From: Darksidea phi
Lineage: Eukaryota; Ascomycota; Dothideomycetes; Pleosporales; Lentitheciaceae
NCBI GenBank assembly: GCA_030770425.1
Contig: JASJFT010000113.1
Location: 81,994 to 145,993 of the forward strand
Direction of reading: 5' to 3'
Length of the DNA stretch: 64,000 bases
Shown here: one piece after another, positions 22,795-34,476 of the stretch
How positions within the stretch are numbered: the first letter of the stretch is position 1
How the letters are laid out: every line of letters starts with the position of its first letter
Translations under genes and position numbers: made by a program
Notes under the pieces: generated by a model
Database searches by the model: none
What the model saw: only the letters and a program-made list of their open reading frames with translations
What the model was told of the DNA's origin: nothing

Positions 22795-25700
22795 CTAAAC
22801 GAAAAGATCCATCAGTCCAGCACCAGCATCACCATCCACTCCGGCATTCATCCCATTCAAATCCATTGTCGCTGCGGCGGTCTTCCCCTTTGGGTTCCCA
22901 TTCACTTGTCCACTTGCATTCATGTCCAATCCTACCCTACTGCCAAAGTATGAGTCGAATCCAGCTGGTTCGCCATATTGGACGCCTTGTGCGCGATAAT
23001 CTGACCCTGCTGGGAGAGGATATCCTCTCCCAAGCTGTGACTGGTCTCCGTTGACGCATGGTCGGAGATCGTTTTCGATTGAGGGGCCGAGGTCATGATT
23101 GTGATCCGAGTATTCAGTCAGCTCCCTCTCCAGGAGTGACTGCAACAGATCATCCTGCTCTTCGTCCTGAATCTTGGACTGGACGTTGTCGATGGCGGCG
23201 GCCATTCTTATCTCGTGAGCAGCATGAAGCTCGCCTTGAGCTTCCATCGGATCTCCGAACCCATCCCCTTCTTTCCGGATCCATTGTTGATTGCGAAGGC
23301 AACTTTTCATGGGAGGCGACTTGTGCATAAACTGCTTCCCGGTAGCTTCCACATCACTGAGAGGGGAGAGCTTGCGCCCATCATCGCCATGTGGCGATTG
23401 AGCGTTGGCGACGGGGGTCGTCTTGGTGTGGACCCTCTCCCAGAGGAGAGGCGGTAGACCTCGTGGGAAGGTTTCACTCGCTTTGAGCGTGTTGCACTCC
23501 CAGTACATCTGCTGTTCGCCAAGATGGAGATGGCGGGGTGAGAGGAACCGCTCCTGGAGCGCCCAGGCCCGTGTATCCCAGCCGAAGCCCGGAGTCCGGA
23601 AGTCGATAGCGGCGAGAGCCGCTGACGAGCTGTCTGTCCTACCTGGCGTTCTACAAGGAACCTGTATACCATCATGCGTGCTTCTACTGCCCTCGTGTAT
23701 ATTGGCTTGGTCATACACGGAGCTCTGAAGCTGGTCAAGCACGATCGTCAGGGCTGAGTTACGATAAACATCCGCCATTGCAAGACATTCTCGTTTTTTG
23801 TCTTCTTCGGAATCCTGCAGAACACAGAGCGAATCGACCCAGATGTAGCGGTATCCGATGCGACGCGCAGCGGAGATGGCTTCATTGAGAGCCCTAGGCA
23901 GTAGCTCCCGAGAAAGTTCACTCTGCATCGCCTGCAGACGATTGGTCGAAAGGACGGGTTCATCCCGGCCCCATAAGTAGCCTAGTGAGACATAGTCAAT
24001 TGAGCCCGACGTTGATTCAAGCTGAGCGCTGTCCACAATGCGCACAGAGCTGCCTGCGACATCGTTGGGTCGGATGTCGACTAGACGTGTAGGAAGGGCT
24101 TTGGCCCTGTTTGCCTGTTGGCGACATGCGTCATGATCGTGCGAGCATTCATCTAGCCAACTCTTCGCGTGTGCGACTGAGTCGCATAGCTGCTTGTCAT
24201 CGTTATCGCCATGTACATGGAAGTGTGCACGGCAATCGATGCCGTCCCCGCGGACGAACATCTCTACCGATGCGGACTCCTCAAGCGGCCCAGGATAGGA
24301 TACTTTCTCGTTTGGCCAGCTGAGACAGCAGGGGGCAGGTGTGAAGGTCATTGTCAGTTTCGCGGCGTCGGGCCGCAGCGTGGGTTCGGGATCCAACATG
24401 GACTTGACTGTGCGGACGACTGTTGCTTCGGTGAGGTCCTTGGCTTCTGCCAAGAATTGAGACAGCCAGTCGTGCACAGCCGGAACATCTTGCCAGTAGT
24501 ACTTGCCTTCACGACCGCGGAATTCCCGGCGGAATTCCAGCCAGTCCGAGTTGCCTTCGCTGAAGGCGACAGTCGCCATTTCAGCAAACACACAACCCAG
24601 ACTCCAGATGTCAGCAGCTTGTTCGCGTGAGGTTCCTTCAGGGACCTCTGGCGCGCAGTATTGGCGTGTAAGTGGCTTAGACTTGCCGTCCGAGGTCGTC
24701 TCCTCGAATGAACTGATACCGAAATCGCTCAGTACGACGTGAGGGAACTCTTGGTCGCCTTGCATGACCAAGATGTTTTGGGGCTTGATGTCCATGTGCT
24801 TGACCACCGGACGTTGCTCGTGGAGATACCGAACCGTCGATGACAAGCAGCCGAGCATGCTGACGATGATTTGAGCTAGGCCCAAGGGCCGGTTCAATAT
24901 GGACGTGTCAAGCCATGCTGCAAGTGTTGTTTCTGCCACGGGTGAGAGGAGGATCGACATCTTGTCGCCCTTTGAATAAGCGCCCAGGAAGCGGACAACG
25001 TGGGGGTGCCGAAGCTTTTGGAGCACGTCTACTTCCTTCTTCAACTCTTCAAGAGCCGAGTGGTCGCGGTTCTTAAGTGTCTTCCGACTAACCCTTAGGC
25101 TTGTCTCGCGATGCACAACCTCGTCCACTGTACTGAAGCCGCCCATACCGAGTAGCTTCACGCTGAGGAATGATTGTGAGTTCAGCGGAGATACAGACCT
25201 CCGTAGGGGATCAATGGCGTTTAGTGGACCGGTAACCAACGGATCATCCGATGGCAGGTCGACATCAATCGGTGGGTCGGGCGCGATTGCCGCAGGTATC
25301 TGACAGATTTGTGCTGTCTGGGTAGCGTCGTCCTGCTGGCCTGAGCCGTCTGCACCATGGTTAAGCGGGCGATTGCCATCAGAGTGCACTCGACCTAAGG
25401 ACTGGGTGACAACATTTCCGGCCAGAGCATGCGAGTGAGTTCCCTCTGTCGTATCAGACCTTCCATGTACCTGTTTCCCGTCGGATGTAGTTGGGTTGCA
25501 GGTTGGCTTAATATGCCTTGTGTCACTTGTGGTTTCGTGTTCTGTAGATTGAGCGAGGTTGAAATGGAAGTATCCGCCCTGTGGAGGCTGCTGTCCACCA
25601 CCATTATTGCCGCCATTGCCGTTGTGTTTGGAGCCGGAGCCACTGCCGCGTTGATCTTGGTTAGGTGGGAAGAACGGCTTATTGTTACCGAAGCCACCGC

Positions 25701-27227
25701 TATCGGGTCGATCACTGTCATCATCGTTATCGTCCGTATTGTCGGAATCGCCGTTGTGTTCATCGTCATCGTCAATCCAGTCTAGCATACACTTCCCTTG
25801 CTTGAAGTGCTCCGCAATGTGGTCAATGCGATCCTGTCGCTCCGTGAAGCGATGAGGACAGAAGCCACAATTCTTGGGGAACCCGGTGTCAGATTCCACA
25901 ATACTCGCCTGCTCATAGTCGGCGCAGTTGAGACCAGGGTGGATGTTCCGGAAGTGTTGGGAGAAGTGGTACTTCCGGAAGCATGGCTTCACTCGTACGT
26001 CGCCCTGGCTGACGCAGAGGGCACCTACAACTAGTCAGCATCTACTAGCTTCGTCGCTGCGCAAAATCAAGCCAGCTAATTACAGCCATAACAATCCATG
26101 TAGAGACATGGAGAGAGTTACTTACAGATCCACGATTTCGACGGATACCCCTCTTCCTCGTTCCGCTTCCAGTCACACTTGCGACCGTACCGCTTGCCAC
26201 ACTTCCGTGTGCATTGGTAGATCTTGTTAGAATCACGCTTGAGCAACTCGGGGTCATCTGTAGGGTTGCAACCTTTTCGACCGCCTCGCAACGGGCTTTG
26301 GGTGGTCGTTGCCGTCGCGACCGCCTGCGCGTCGAGATTGCAGGGAAGTTCAGGGAACAGCGGCTGCGCAACAGTCTCTGAAGGTCCGCTGGTACCCGTA
26401 TATAGGATAGGGTCCAGCTGCTGAGTGAAGCCCGTTTGCGACTTGTAGGCAGAATCGTGTGTCATGCCTTGCTTCAATGCCTGACCGAACCAGTGTCGGA
26501 TGGCTGTCGCCGACTCGCCAGTCAGTTGGGATAGAGAGTCAATATGACGGTCGCTAATATAGATTAGTCGATGTACTGCTGTTGCTGAAAGTCTCAAAGA
26601 CTGATACATACCTGGGCAGCACATTGTACTTGGTGAACCACGTCGCGCACACATCAGCAGCCTCATCACTAAGCCCCACATCGCCGGAGCTGGATGGCGT
26701 CGGCTGAGTATCAACAGCCCAGCTGGACCCCGAGACCGAGGCCGACCCAGTGAAGGGCGAATACGCAACGCTCTCGTGTCGCTTGGGCTGCGGAAAGTCC
26801 TGGATATCGAGTTGTAACGGTCGCTTGCCCAGAGCGGAACCATTGAACTGAGGGTTGTAAATAGTATCGAATGACTGCGCAGGCGTAGTCGGGAACGGGG
26901 CCATTGTGGTTGAGCTCACATCACCCCATGACGCTCCTGTCGAGGTGTTATCCAAGGTCTGCACTGTCATCAGCCATCCATCCGACCGTTCTAAAGTGTG
27001 ACACTTACAAGAGGCTGCTCCAGACCGAAGCTTGTGCTGATACTAGGGTCGAATATCGAGTCAAACGATTGCTGGCCGAATATGGAACCGCTGGTAGTCG
27101 TATCGATGCCCTCATCGAAGTAGCCGGACGCGGTATTACCCTGTCCGGAAGCCTTCAAGCCGTTGAACGACGGTTGGGGCATTGTGAAGTCGAAGTCGAA
27201 GTTCAAGGTAGCGTTGTGGGCGTCCAT
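22795..27227 (-). CDS. Homeodomain-like / C2H2 / protein kinase / HET fusion protein
   Basis: Four exons (27227-27009, 26958-26612, 26553-26126, 26024-22795) sum to exactly 1,408 codons with canonical splice sites, giving 1,407 residues. In order: residues ~169-217 homeodomain-like (SDEAADVCATWFTKYNVLP...AIRHWFGQ); ~302-405 C2H2 region (first finger degenerate, then CVSQ...KYHFSQHFRNIH and CGFCPHRF...DHIAEHF); an Asp/Asn/Gly-rich linker; ~617-887 Ser/Thr kinase with Gly loop GMGGFSTV, Lys646, HMDIKPQN (Asp743), DFG (765) and CAPE (789-791); ~955-1180 HET domain with LPTRLVDI, SLGYLWG, YIWVDSLCVLQD, YRNSALTI and WALQERFLSPRHLHL. All kinase catalytic residues are present. HET domains drive vegetative-incompatibility cell death; C2H2/homeodomain parts suggest nuclear DNA binding. 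How the parts cooperate is unknown. Fusion by missed stop is unlikely: kinase and HET lie in one 3.2-kb exon. Confidence 0.88.
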
Positions 27228-28416
27228 TGTGGCAGAGGACAGGCCGTTGAGCTCTCTAGTGCTCGGATGATCCAGATCGCGAACAGTCAACAAGAGTGGA
27301 TGACGGAAAATGAGTCAAAATCTCGCGGATTGGACTGGTTCCAAGCCTTTTACATATCAAGCATTGACCGGACGCTGTAGCTCCTGGAGTTGTGACTCTT
27401 CGAGGAAGGGCGGTACAGCGGCTGAAGGGCGGAGTGCAGGTGGGATTAGACAGTTTGACTCGGCAGCATGTTGTGGTACGGTAAAGCTAGGCGGAGCCGT
27501 GCTGCGGCTCCCTGGTCTACGAATGCTTGACGAGAGGAACATTAACAACTAGCTAGGGTCCATGCATCGTAAGTAATTTCCGGACGCGCGTTCCAGCCTA
27601 ATGCCTTGCACTGAAAAAGAAGCCGGTGAACTCGACGTCCACGGACAGATCACGTAACGCGTAAACTACCGCCTGTTCGCCAAGAAAGTAAGCCCAATAT
27701 ACAGCTTTTAGAGAAGGGCGGCATCATGTGGGGTTTCTTCCCGATCGGGCGAGGCTGTGAGTCCGAGCTCGTGGCTGCGTTGAGGCTTTGCTCTCACCTC
27801 CAACACCCCAGCCGCTCACCGAAGCGACGGAAAGACCCGCCAAAGGCGTCACTCTCGCACGCACACAGAATGCAAATCTCGCACTAGCGTCCCACGGCCT
27901 CGAATTCCGAGTAATAGTAAACCGCACCATCCTGACGGCCTCCGCGGGATCCGCTGAACGGTGGGAGCTTACGTTTCCTATTAAGGCGCTAGTTCCGCGT
28001 GACACTATTCGGCCGGGCTTCCATAGTATGCCCTCCCTGTGTTTTGTACGAGCGCCTACACCACACATATGTATACATCTTGATGCACCTCTACAGTGTA
28101 CAAACTCCTGCTGTGTTTCGTACGGACCTTACAAAAGACTCCCATTGTGTAAACTCGAGAGACTGAATAGCTAGGGGCTTTCTCACCTCGCAGCCGAAAA
28201 GCCGGGACAGCGACGCAATAGAGAGGGTGCCAACGCATGTCATAGGTATATCGTAACGCATTAATTCCTAACAACTTATTTCTCCCAGTTCCATCAGGAA
28301 GGTTTCCAATCACCATATGAAAAGCATTACATATATACAAACCCACCACATCGCCGTGTGTACTTACCTCAATCGACCAGTGCGGATCCCCATCAAACCT
28401 CTTAAGCACCCCAAAT
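27228..28416. other. Intergenic region with one dispersed-repeat copy
   Basis: Upstream of the kinase-HET gene and downstream of the 838-residue unknown gene, both on the minus strand. Except for the repeat copy at about 28085-28156 I see no supported feature. Confidence 0.45.
28085..28156 (-). repeat. Dispersed repeat, copy A (partial)
   Basis: On the minus strand this segment reads through an ATGGGAGTCTTTTGTAAGG start, then CCGTACGAAACA and AGGAGTTTGTACAC...GTAGAGGTG, matching copies at 47394-47600 and 58747-58947. It loses similarity after the GTAGAGGTG block, so it is shorter than the others. A second, weaker GTGTTTTGTACG word lies about 70 bases away (28038) in the same orientation as the CTGTGTTTCGTACG word of the core. 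Confidence 0.7.
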
Positions 28417-30933
28417 TCAGTCCAAATTCTCCACAACAACCCAAACCACGCCCTCCATCCCCATATCCCTACCCGCAAGCCCACCCTCCCTAACAGCCTT
28501 CTTCATCTCCCACCTCGCGTCCCTCAAATCCCTCCTCAAATCCATCTTCTCCCTCCGCAACACCCTCTTCTTCTCTCGGAACCTCTTGCGCATCTCCTTC
28601 CACTCTCGACTCTTCTTGCCCAAGCCCTGCCGCTTCAACGCCCTTCTCTCCCGTCTATACGCCTTGCGCAACTCCCGCTTCTTCTCGCGGCACTCCCGCA
28701 TAACAGCGCGCTTCGTCTTCTTCGCTTCAATTTTGATTTCCAGGGCCGTCTTCTCGCGCGTGGCTTTTTCAATGGCGTTTCCGCGCTCGAGTTGGATGGC
28801 TGCGGGACTTTTCTTGCCTTTGAGGCGTGCAGATTCGGCTGCAGCGTTGATGTCACGGATGCGCTCGTAGAAGAGCTTTTCGGCATCGGGGTAGTTCTTT
28901 TCGTCATCATCGTCAACGTCTGAATCTGAGTCTGAGTCGCTGTCGGAGGAGATGGTGGAGGCGTCGTCGTCATCGTCGTCATCGTCCTCCGCTTTCTCCT
29001 GAGTTTGGAGCGAGGCATCAACTGATCTGTCTCCGCTCTTCTCGTGATGCACACCCGTCTCCTGCCCCCGAAGAGGCTCTGATTCAGCAGCATGGGGCGC
29101 ACCCGTGTGCTGTTGAGACTGCTGAGTGGGCCACTGTCCATGTCCACTCGCCGGCCCTCCACCAACATTCCCACTCGCCCTCGCAGCAACATCTTCACTC
29201 CAAGCCTGCGCATTCCTCCCAACCTGCTCACCCCAAACCTCCATCCTCTTACCGAGCTCCTCGCCCCACTTGCCAATGTTCTGTCCCCAAGCTTCCCAAC
29301 TATTCGGCGAATGTGGACCAGGTCCGCGAGGCTGAGAACCGCAGCCGTGACCGGGACGACCACGACCCCAAGCGCCATTTCCAGGCGCACCAAATGGTCC
29401 ATTTCCCGGTCTACCGAAAGGTCCATGTCCAGGTGTCCCAAAGGGTCCGTGGCCAGGTGTGCCAAAGGGGCCAAGTCCGGGAGGTCCAAAAGGCCCATTT
29501 CCTGGTCCTCCAAGGGGAAGCCATGGCTGGCCACGATGGCTTCCCCATCCTCTTCTACCTCGCCCTTGCCAGCCAACAAATGGCGGCCACCCAGGAGCTT
29601 GTGGGCCGTCTTGCGGACCAGTTGGGAAAGCGCCCGGGATCGAGTGCGGAGGATCGTCTTCATGACCCGGAACAGAATGCGGAGGATCATCATTCCCGAC
29701 CTCCCTTGTCTCAGCCATATCGCCAGATGCAGTCTGATTTGGCGTTCGTGGTAGATGCTGGAGACGCTTGACCATCTCTGTAAGGATAAGAGCTGAACTA
29801 CTCGATTCGGGGACGTTGGTTTCGAGGGCTTCGATCCAGGGGTGTAGTGCTTCTACTTTGTTCACTGGAGTCGTCGTCCTGTCGAGAATGCTCGCTACAG
29901 CGCCAGCGCGCTGACCTCTTTCTTCTGGTATCTTGGCTACATCCAACAGCGCCGCTAGTGACTTGACTGAAACTCTCAGACCCCGTGGAGCGAAGAACAC
30001 CTCGTTTGTAGCATTGATATAATTCCGTACAAGTGCAGCAGATGAATCTCCGTCCAACGCTGCTTCGGTGATATCGGCGGGTGTGGTTCCAGTAGCAGCG
30101 CACAGAGCGTTAAGACCGTCGAGGAAGTCGAGAAACTCAGCTGGTCGAATCGAATGCGCATGCAAAGCCTTCGCATAAGCTCTCAGGAACTCGGCTGGCT
30201 CTTCCTCCCCATCCACCCCCGCTGCCAAAGTCTCGCTTGAAGTGTCGGGCCACTGCCCCGGTACGTGTCGGCTGCCCCATCCACCTCTTCCTCTGCCGCG
30301 TCTAGCTCTCCTATCACGACACCCATGCTGCTTGCCCTTTCCCTTCTTGTCTGTCGAGGAAGAAGCTTGAGCTAGAGGAATCGCCACGCAGCGCGTAAGG
30401 CGCGGCGCATACCGCGTGTCAGCATCGGGCTCATGCTTTGTGAACTCCAACGCCGTACTCAACAGAACAGCCGTCGGATCGATAGGCGGAGTACCCACCC
30501 TCCCTACAGCAATACTTTCACTACTACCAACGTGCTGCACCGGTACACTCCTATCCCTTCTCTCTTGCTCAAGCTCAGCAGTCGTCGCGCGATGCGCCCT
30601 TACATCCGCACTCGGCGGAATCTGATAAACGCCGTTATCATTCAATCGCAACCGCTGCACGTCGATAGTCTCCGGGTTCACAGGCGAGATGCCGTTCCGC
30701 GCATCTCTCAGAGCCTGTTCTTGTGCCTCGTCATACGTGGGCGGTAAATCATCGTAGTGCGGTCCTGCACCGGGACTCTGCGTAGGGGTCGCTATGAAAA
30801 AATCCTCATCGTCTGATTCTAGACCGTCTGGGAAGGTGCTCGATCGGGGGGTAAACGGCGCATTCGAAGCCGTCGATGAAGATGGCGGGGGCGGAGGATT
30901 GATGTTGAGGTTTGAGAGCGGTTTGTCGGGCAT
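28417..30933 (-). CDS. Unknown protein with PPxY motif, Gly/Pro repeats and basic coiled-coil tail
   Basis: A single exon of 838 residues. Visible parts: a Pro/Ser-rich start; LPPTY at residues 63-67, a PPxY motif of the kind bound by WW domains of Rsp5/Nedd4-type ubiquitin ligases; an Arg/Gly-rich basic patch; a conserved-looking helical block (~245-395, around EFLRAYAKALHAHSIRPAEFLDFLDGL); a Gly/Pro-rich array of octamers of the form GPFGxPGx; a long acidic run with SDSDSDSD; and a highly basic, heptad-like C-terminal tail rich in Arg, Lys and Glu. I recognise no named family. The PPxY and helical block suggest a ubiquitin-ligase adaptor or membrane-trafficking role, but that is inference only. 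Confidence 0.75.
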   Translation of the reverse strand: MPDKPLSNLNINPPPPPSSSTASNAPFTPRSSTFPDGLESDDEDFFIATPTQSPGAGPHYDDLPPTYDEAQEQALRDARNGISPVNPETIDVQRLRLNDNGVYQIPPSADVRAHRATTAELEQERRDRSVPVQHVGSSESIAVGRVGTPPIDPTAVLLSTALEFTKHEPDADTRYAPRLTRCVAIPLAQASSSTDKKGKGKQHGCRDRRARRGRGRGGWGSRHVPGQWPDTSSETLAAGVDGEEEPAEFLRAYAKALHAHSIRPAEFLDFLDGLNALCAATGTTPADITEAALDGDSSAALVRNYINATNEVFFAPRGLRVSVKSLAALLDVAKIPEERGQRAGAVASILDRTTTPVNKVEALHPWIEALETNVPESSSSALILTEMVKRLQHLPRTPNQTASGDMAETREVGNDDPPHSVPGHEDDPPHSIPGAFPTGPQDGPQAPGWPPFVGWQGRGRRGWGSHRGQPWLPLGGPGNGPFGPPGLGPFGTPGHGPFGTPGHGPFGRPGNGPFGAPGNGAWGRGRPGHGCGSQPRGPGPHSPNSWEAWGQNIGKWGEELGKRMEVWGEQVGRNAQAWSEDVAARASGNVGGGPASGHGQWPTQQSQQHTGAPHAAESEPLRGQETGVHHEKSGDRSVDASLQTQEKAEDDDDDDDDASTISSDSDSDSDSDVDDDDEKNYPDAEKLFYERIRDINAAAESARLKGKKSPAAIQLERGNAIEKATREKTALEIKIEAKKTKRAVMRECREKKRELRKAYRRERRALKRQGLGKKSREWKEMRKRFREKKRVLRREKMDLRRDLRDARWEMKKAVREGGLAGRDMGMEGVVWVVVENLD

Positions 30934-31639
30934 AATGTACTATCAGATGTAGGAAAGACAAGGACTTTAGACGATGTGTGTAGATTGTACACTAATATAG
31001 GGAGCTCAGAAGCTTATGTTGACCTTTAAACTCAGCGCTGCGACCCAGCCGTCTAATCTAAGTTCTATCCGTATTCGTCATCGCATCTGCAAGCGAACCG
31101 CCACATTGGGCAGGCTGAAGCTTGTACGAGCTGCTGCCTAGTTGCATCTGACCACCTCCAATCAGCCATTTTCGACCGCGCGTCTTGCGCCCGTAAAGCG
31201 CTGGTATCGGTCGAAGTATGCTGCCGAGCACCGCGATGCTACACAAATGGTCGAAGGATCAGAGCTCTACCTTCTTCTGGACTTCGTCGCTCTTCGACGT
31301 CTTTCTAAGTCGCGATGGAACTGTGGATGCCTGGTGTGGGGTTGCCACTCCACGCGTCATCTCCACGCTGCACAAGCTGTCCGTCAATACGAGGAGTACA
31401 CGTTGTAAATTTCCGCTTCCTGTTATCGCGGCATAATTAGATAACATCGTCACGCACCGAGACTAGTTTATGTCCTCATCTACTCAACCTCGCACAATGA
31501 ATCCCGAGGTTTAGCTCTCAAGGAGAACTAGATGGATCAGAGCGCTGGCGATCGTAAATCATCAAACATAAGCCATCCTCATCCGCTTCAGTAAATCATT
31601 GCGAGGATGGAAGCACATCCCGTAGACCGATTACGCTCC
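30934..31639. other. Intergenic region between the PPxY gene and DMC1
   Basis: Promoter side of the 838-residue gene and trailer of DMC1. Frames of up to 88 codons have no domain. Nothing else is visible. Confidence 0.45.
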
Positions 31640-33008
31640 TCACACTTTCTCAGGATCGTTGATACCACCATTAGTGATGATGTACGTCGCTTCCCTCTCG
31701 GGCATATCTAGAATACCATCAGCGGCCGCGTAGAGAACGAGGATAGGCGGCATACCAGGCGAATCCTGGATCTTCGCAACACGCTCTTCGCCACGACCTT
31801 TGCGTAGCAGAATCCTCGTCGCGGAAGCATGAGCTAGGATATGACCGCCTATTGGCTTTCGACCATCTGCACTGGCGAAGAGGGCGCTGGCCCCTGGATC
31901 GCTCTGGACCTGATTCGTCAGGAGCACGGCGACATTGAACTCTGAGGCTGGTCAGCATTTGCGCATAGAGCAACAACCTGGATGTCCTACCTTCAGCAAC
32001 GTGTGTCAGCTTTGAGAGGAATTGATTAAGTTTCTGTTGCCGTTCATTGAGCTCGCCACGGCCAACGTAGTCAACGCGGAACAAAGCCATAATGCTATCG
32101 ATGACGAGAAGACGGTACTCATTCCCAACAAAGTACTCGGCGACCTTGTTGAGAAGCTCCATCTGATGCTCAGAGTTGACGGCGCGAGCATAAGTAATGT
32201 TTTCTTGGGCTGTATAACGTTAGGAGACTGGTGTTAGACCGGTAAGAAAAGGCGCACCAGTCTCTGCATCTACACCGAAGCGTTCTGCAATCTGCACAAT
32301 TCTCTCCGGCCTGAAGGTGCCTTCCGTATCTGAAGAGGGCTATCAGTGCGTGCAATATGACCATTCGAAGCAAGTGTACCAATGTATGCCACCTTGCCCT
32401 CAGCACCACCCAGATCCTTCGGCAGCTGCGTGATAACGGACATGGTATGGGATAGCTGCGTCTTGCCGCAACGAAATTCGCCAAAGACCTCGCTGATACT
32501 CATAGTCTGGAAGCCACTGTACAATGTCAGCGCACGAACACCCATCGATGTATCTTCACTCACCCTCCCAGGATGGCATCGAACTGCTTGCTCCCCGTCG
32601 AAATCTTCGTGACCCTCTTGCGCTGCTGACCAAGCTCCTGCGCAGTCTGGAAGCCTCCACCAGAAGGCTGACACTTCGCCAAAGCATCCTTAACCTTATC
32701 CACCTTAATCTCACTAAACCCCTTAATCTTGAGCAGATTCCTCCGCGTAGCCGCATGCACGGAAGCAATCGTATAGAAGCCATTCGCCTTGAGCTTCGCG
32801 ATATCAACAGCGCCGATGCCATGAGCTTGAATCGCGTCGATGTCGACAATGAAGCCGTCCTGCCTCTATCAGTAGGATACTCCGCAGAATGCTGAGTGCG
32901 CATGGTGAGTGTAGAAAGACGGGACGAGCTGGAGGACCTGGGGGATGGAAAGGGATTGTAACATACGTCGTTCCCCGAATCGTCGCTCGCAACTGAGGAT
33001 GGTGCCAT
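31640..33008 (-). CDS. dmc1: Meiotic recombinase Dmc1
   Basis: Seven exons (33008-32967, 32859-32564, 32516-32380, 32329-32258, 32209-31991, 31941-31756, 31707-31640) give 339 residues. An N-terminal helix-hairpin-helix segment ([20 protein letters not shown]...) precedes the RecA core. Walker A is GEFRCGKT (124-131), Walker [16 protein letters not shown], and L2-loop/C-terminal blocks [11 protein letters not shown] and [48 protein letters not shown] and GGHILAHAS separate it from Rad51. Dmc1 forms the strand-exchange filament on single-stranded DNA in meiosis. The Walker A Cys replaces the Thr of animal and yeast proteins; I recall it from other filamentous fungi. An intact gene implies sexual capacity, present or recent. 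Confidence 0.95.
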
Positions 33009-34476
33009 TGCTGATGACGAGAAATAGGTGGGTGTATGAGTGGAGTGAGTAAAGGGATGATGGAGCGACGCGAAGAAGCGCTGCGATTTAGAAATAGGTG
33101 AGTGATACCGAGAGAAATTCCTCGCGGCCTGCAGTTTCCTCCATCACAAGCGACCAGACGCAAAAGAGGAAACCGCGACCCAGCCAGTTTTCGTCGACGC
33201 TTAACGCGATCCCACGTGCCCAAGTAGCAATGTAGGAAGGAACGGTTGGTAGCAGCGCACCCTCATACTCATACTGTTAGGTGCACTCGAGAAGATCAGA
33301 AAGGTTGACATGCATGAAAGCTAAATTACATATACCTTATATATACAGTAAAAACCATTAGGAACAAGCTTGTATATAATCCAGATATTCAAAATCCTAT
33401 ATCCAACACAATAAACACTACCTACCTAGCACACCAAAGCTCAAACAAACCCCCAACAGCTTCCATACTACGATACCCATAGAACAGCACCCACAACGCC
33501 CCTAGACCTATTGCCCCTACTTGTAAAAGACCAAGATACACGAGTATACGTATCGACGTGAAGCACAGATGCATCAAAATCAGATATATAGAGTACAAAA
33601 GGGTATATATACCGAGTACCCGTAGTGCAGCTCATGGTGGATATGGAAAAGTATGTTTGATATGAATCGAGTTTGCTTATCGAGGCCTGAATGCGCACCA
33701 AGACCGCTTATATACAAACCCGTTTGCCAGCACCTATCTCTTACACGTCCGATTCCATTCTTACGATGTACAACACAGCTCATTCACACTCAACAACCAG
33801 CAACTAGCAACCACACACACTAAAACACCACTCTAATGCACACAGAGTATATTCGACGAAAAATATGCCATGCTATGCAACCTTGCTAGCGCAAGGGGAA
33901 AAGGGGAGAGAGCAATCAGACAAACACTGAAAGAAAAAGACAAAAAGAAAAGAAACCAAGGGCAAGGGTAGTGGGATTGACGACGCCAAACAGACACATC
34001 TCCGACAAAACACCACACACACAACTTCCATACACGTTCTCACACCTCTAATTCCCCCATGCCAGTCTCCCTCCAAAGCGACTTTCCACTACCAAACCAC
34101 CACAGCCGCCCTTCCGATGAGTAAAAGGTCCCCCGGGCAATTCTAAACTCTATCCAAGAAGGGGTGCCCTGAATGAGAAAGAGAAATTGCCACCGTACTC
34201 AAGTTCGCCAAGCCGTTTGTCCAAATATGGTATGATGGTTTTTCCGCGTAAAGGGATAGATAACGTTCGTGGGTATCAGCGTAGGATCTCGTGAAAACTT
34301 TTCTTTGCTCGTGATTGCGTGAGGTTTGCCGGAACAGTGTGCCAAGTAAGACGAATGAAGCGACTGTGATTGTGAAGAGCCAAACAAGCAGTTATAGTCC
34401 GTCGATATATATTCCGTAGTAGAAGTCATGACGATGTTACTCGTCGTGACGCGTGCGCCGAGTACCCATGTTGGGC
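33009..34476. other. Long intergenic region between DMC1 and the zinc-knuckle gene
   Basis: No gene is supported. 33330-34080 is AT-rich with scattered TATATA words and would contain the long 3' trailer of the GIS2-like gene. Short frames (60-77 codons) are low-complexity. Confidence 0.45.

Noticed and set aside
29092..29754. 220-codon plus-strand frame opposite the Gly/Pro-rich part of the 838-residue gene
   Set aside because: It is the antisense shadow of the repeated coding sequence and has no domain.
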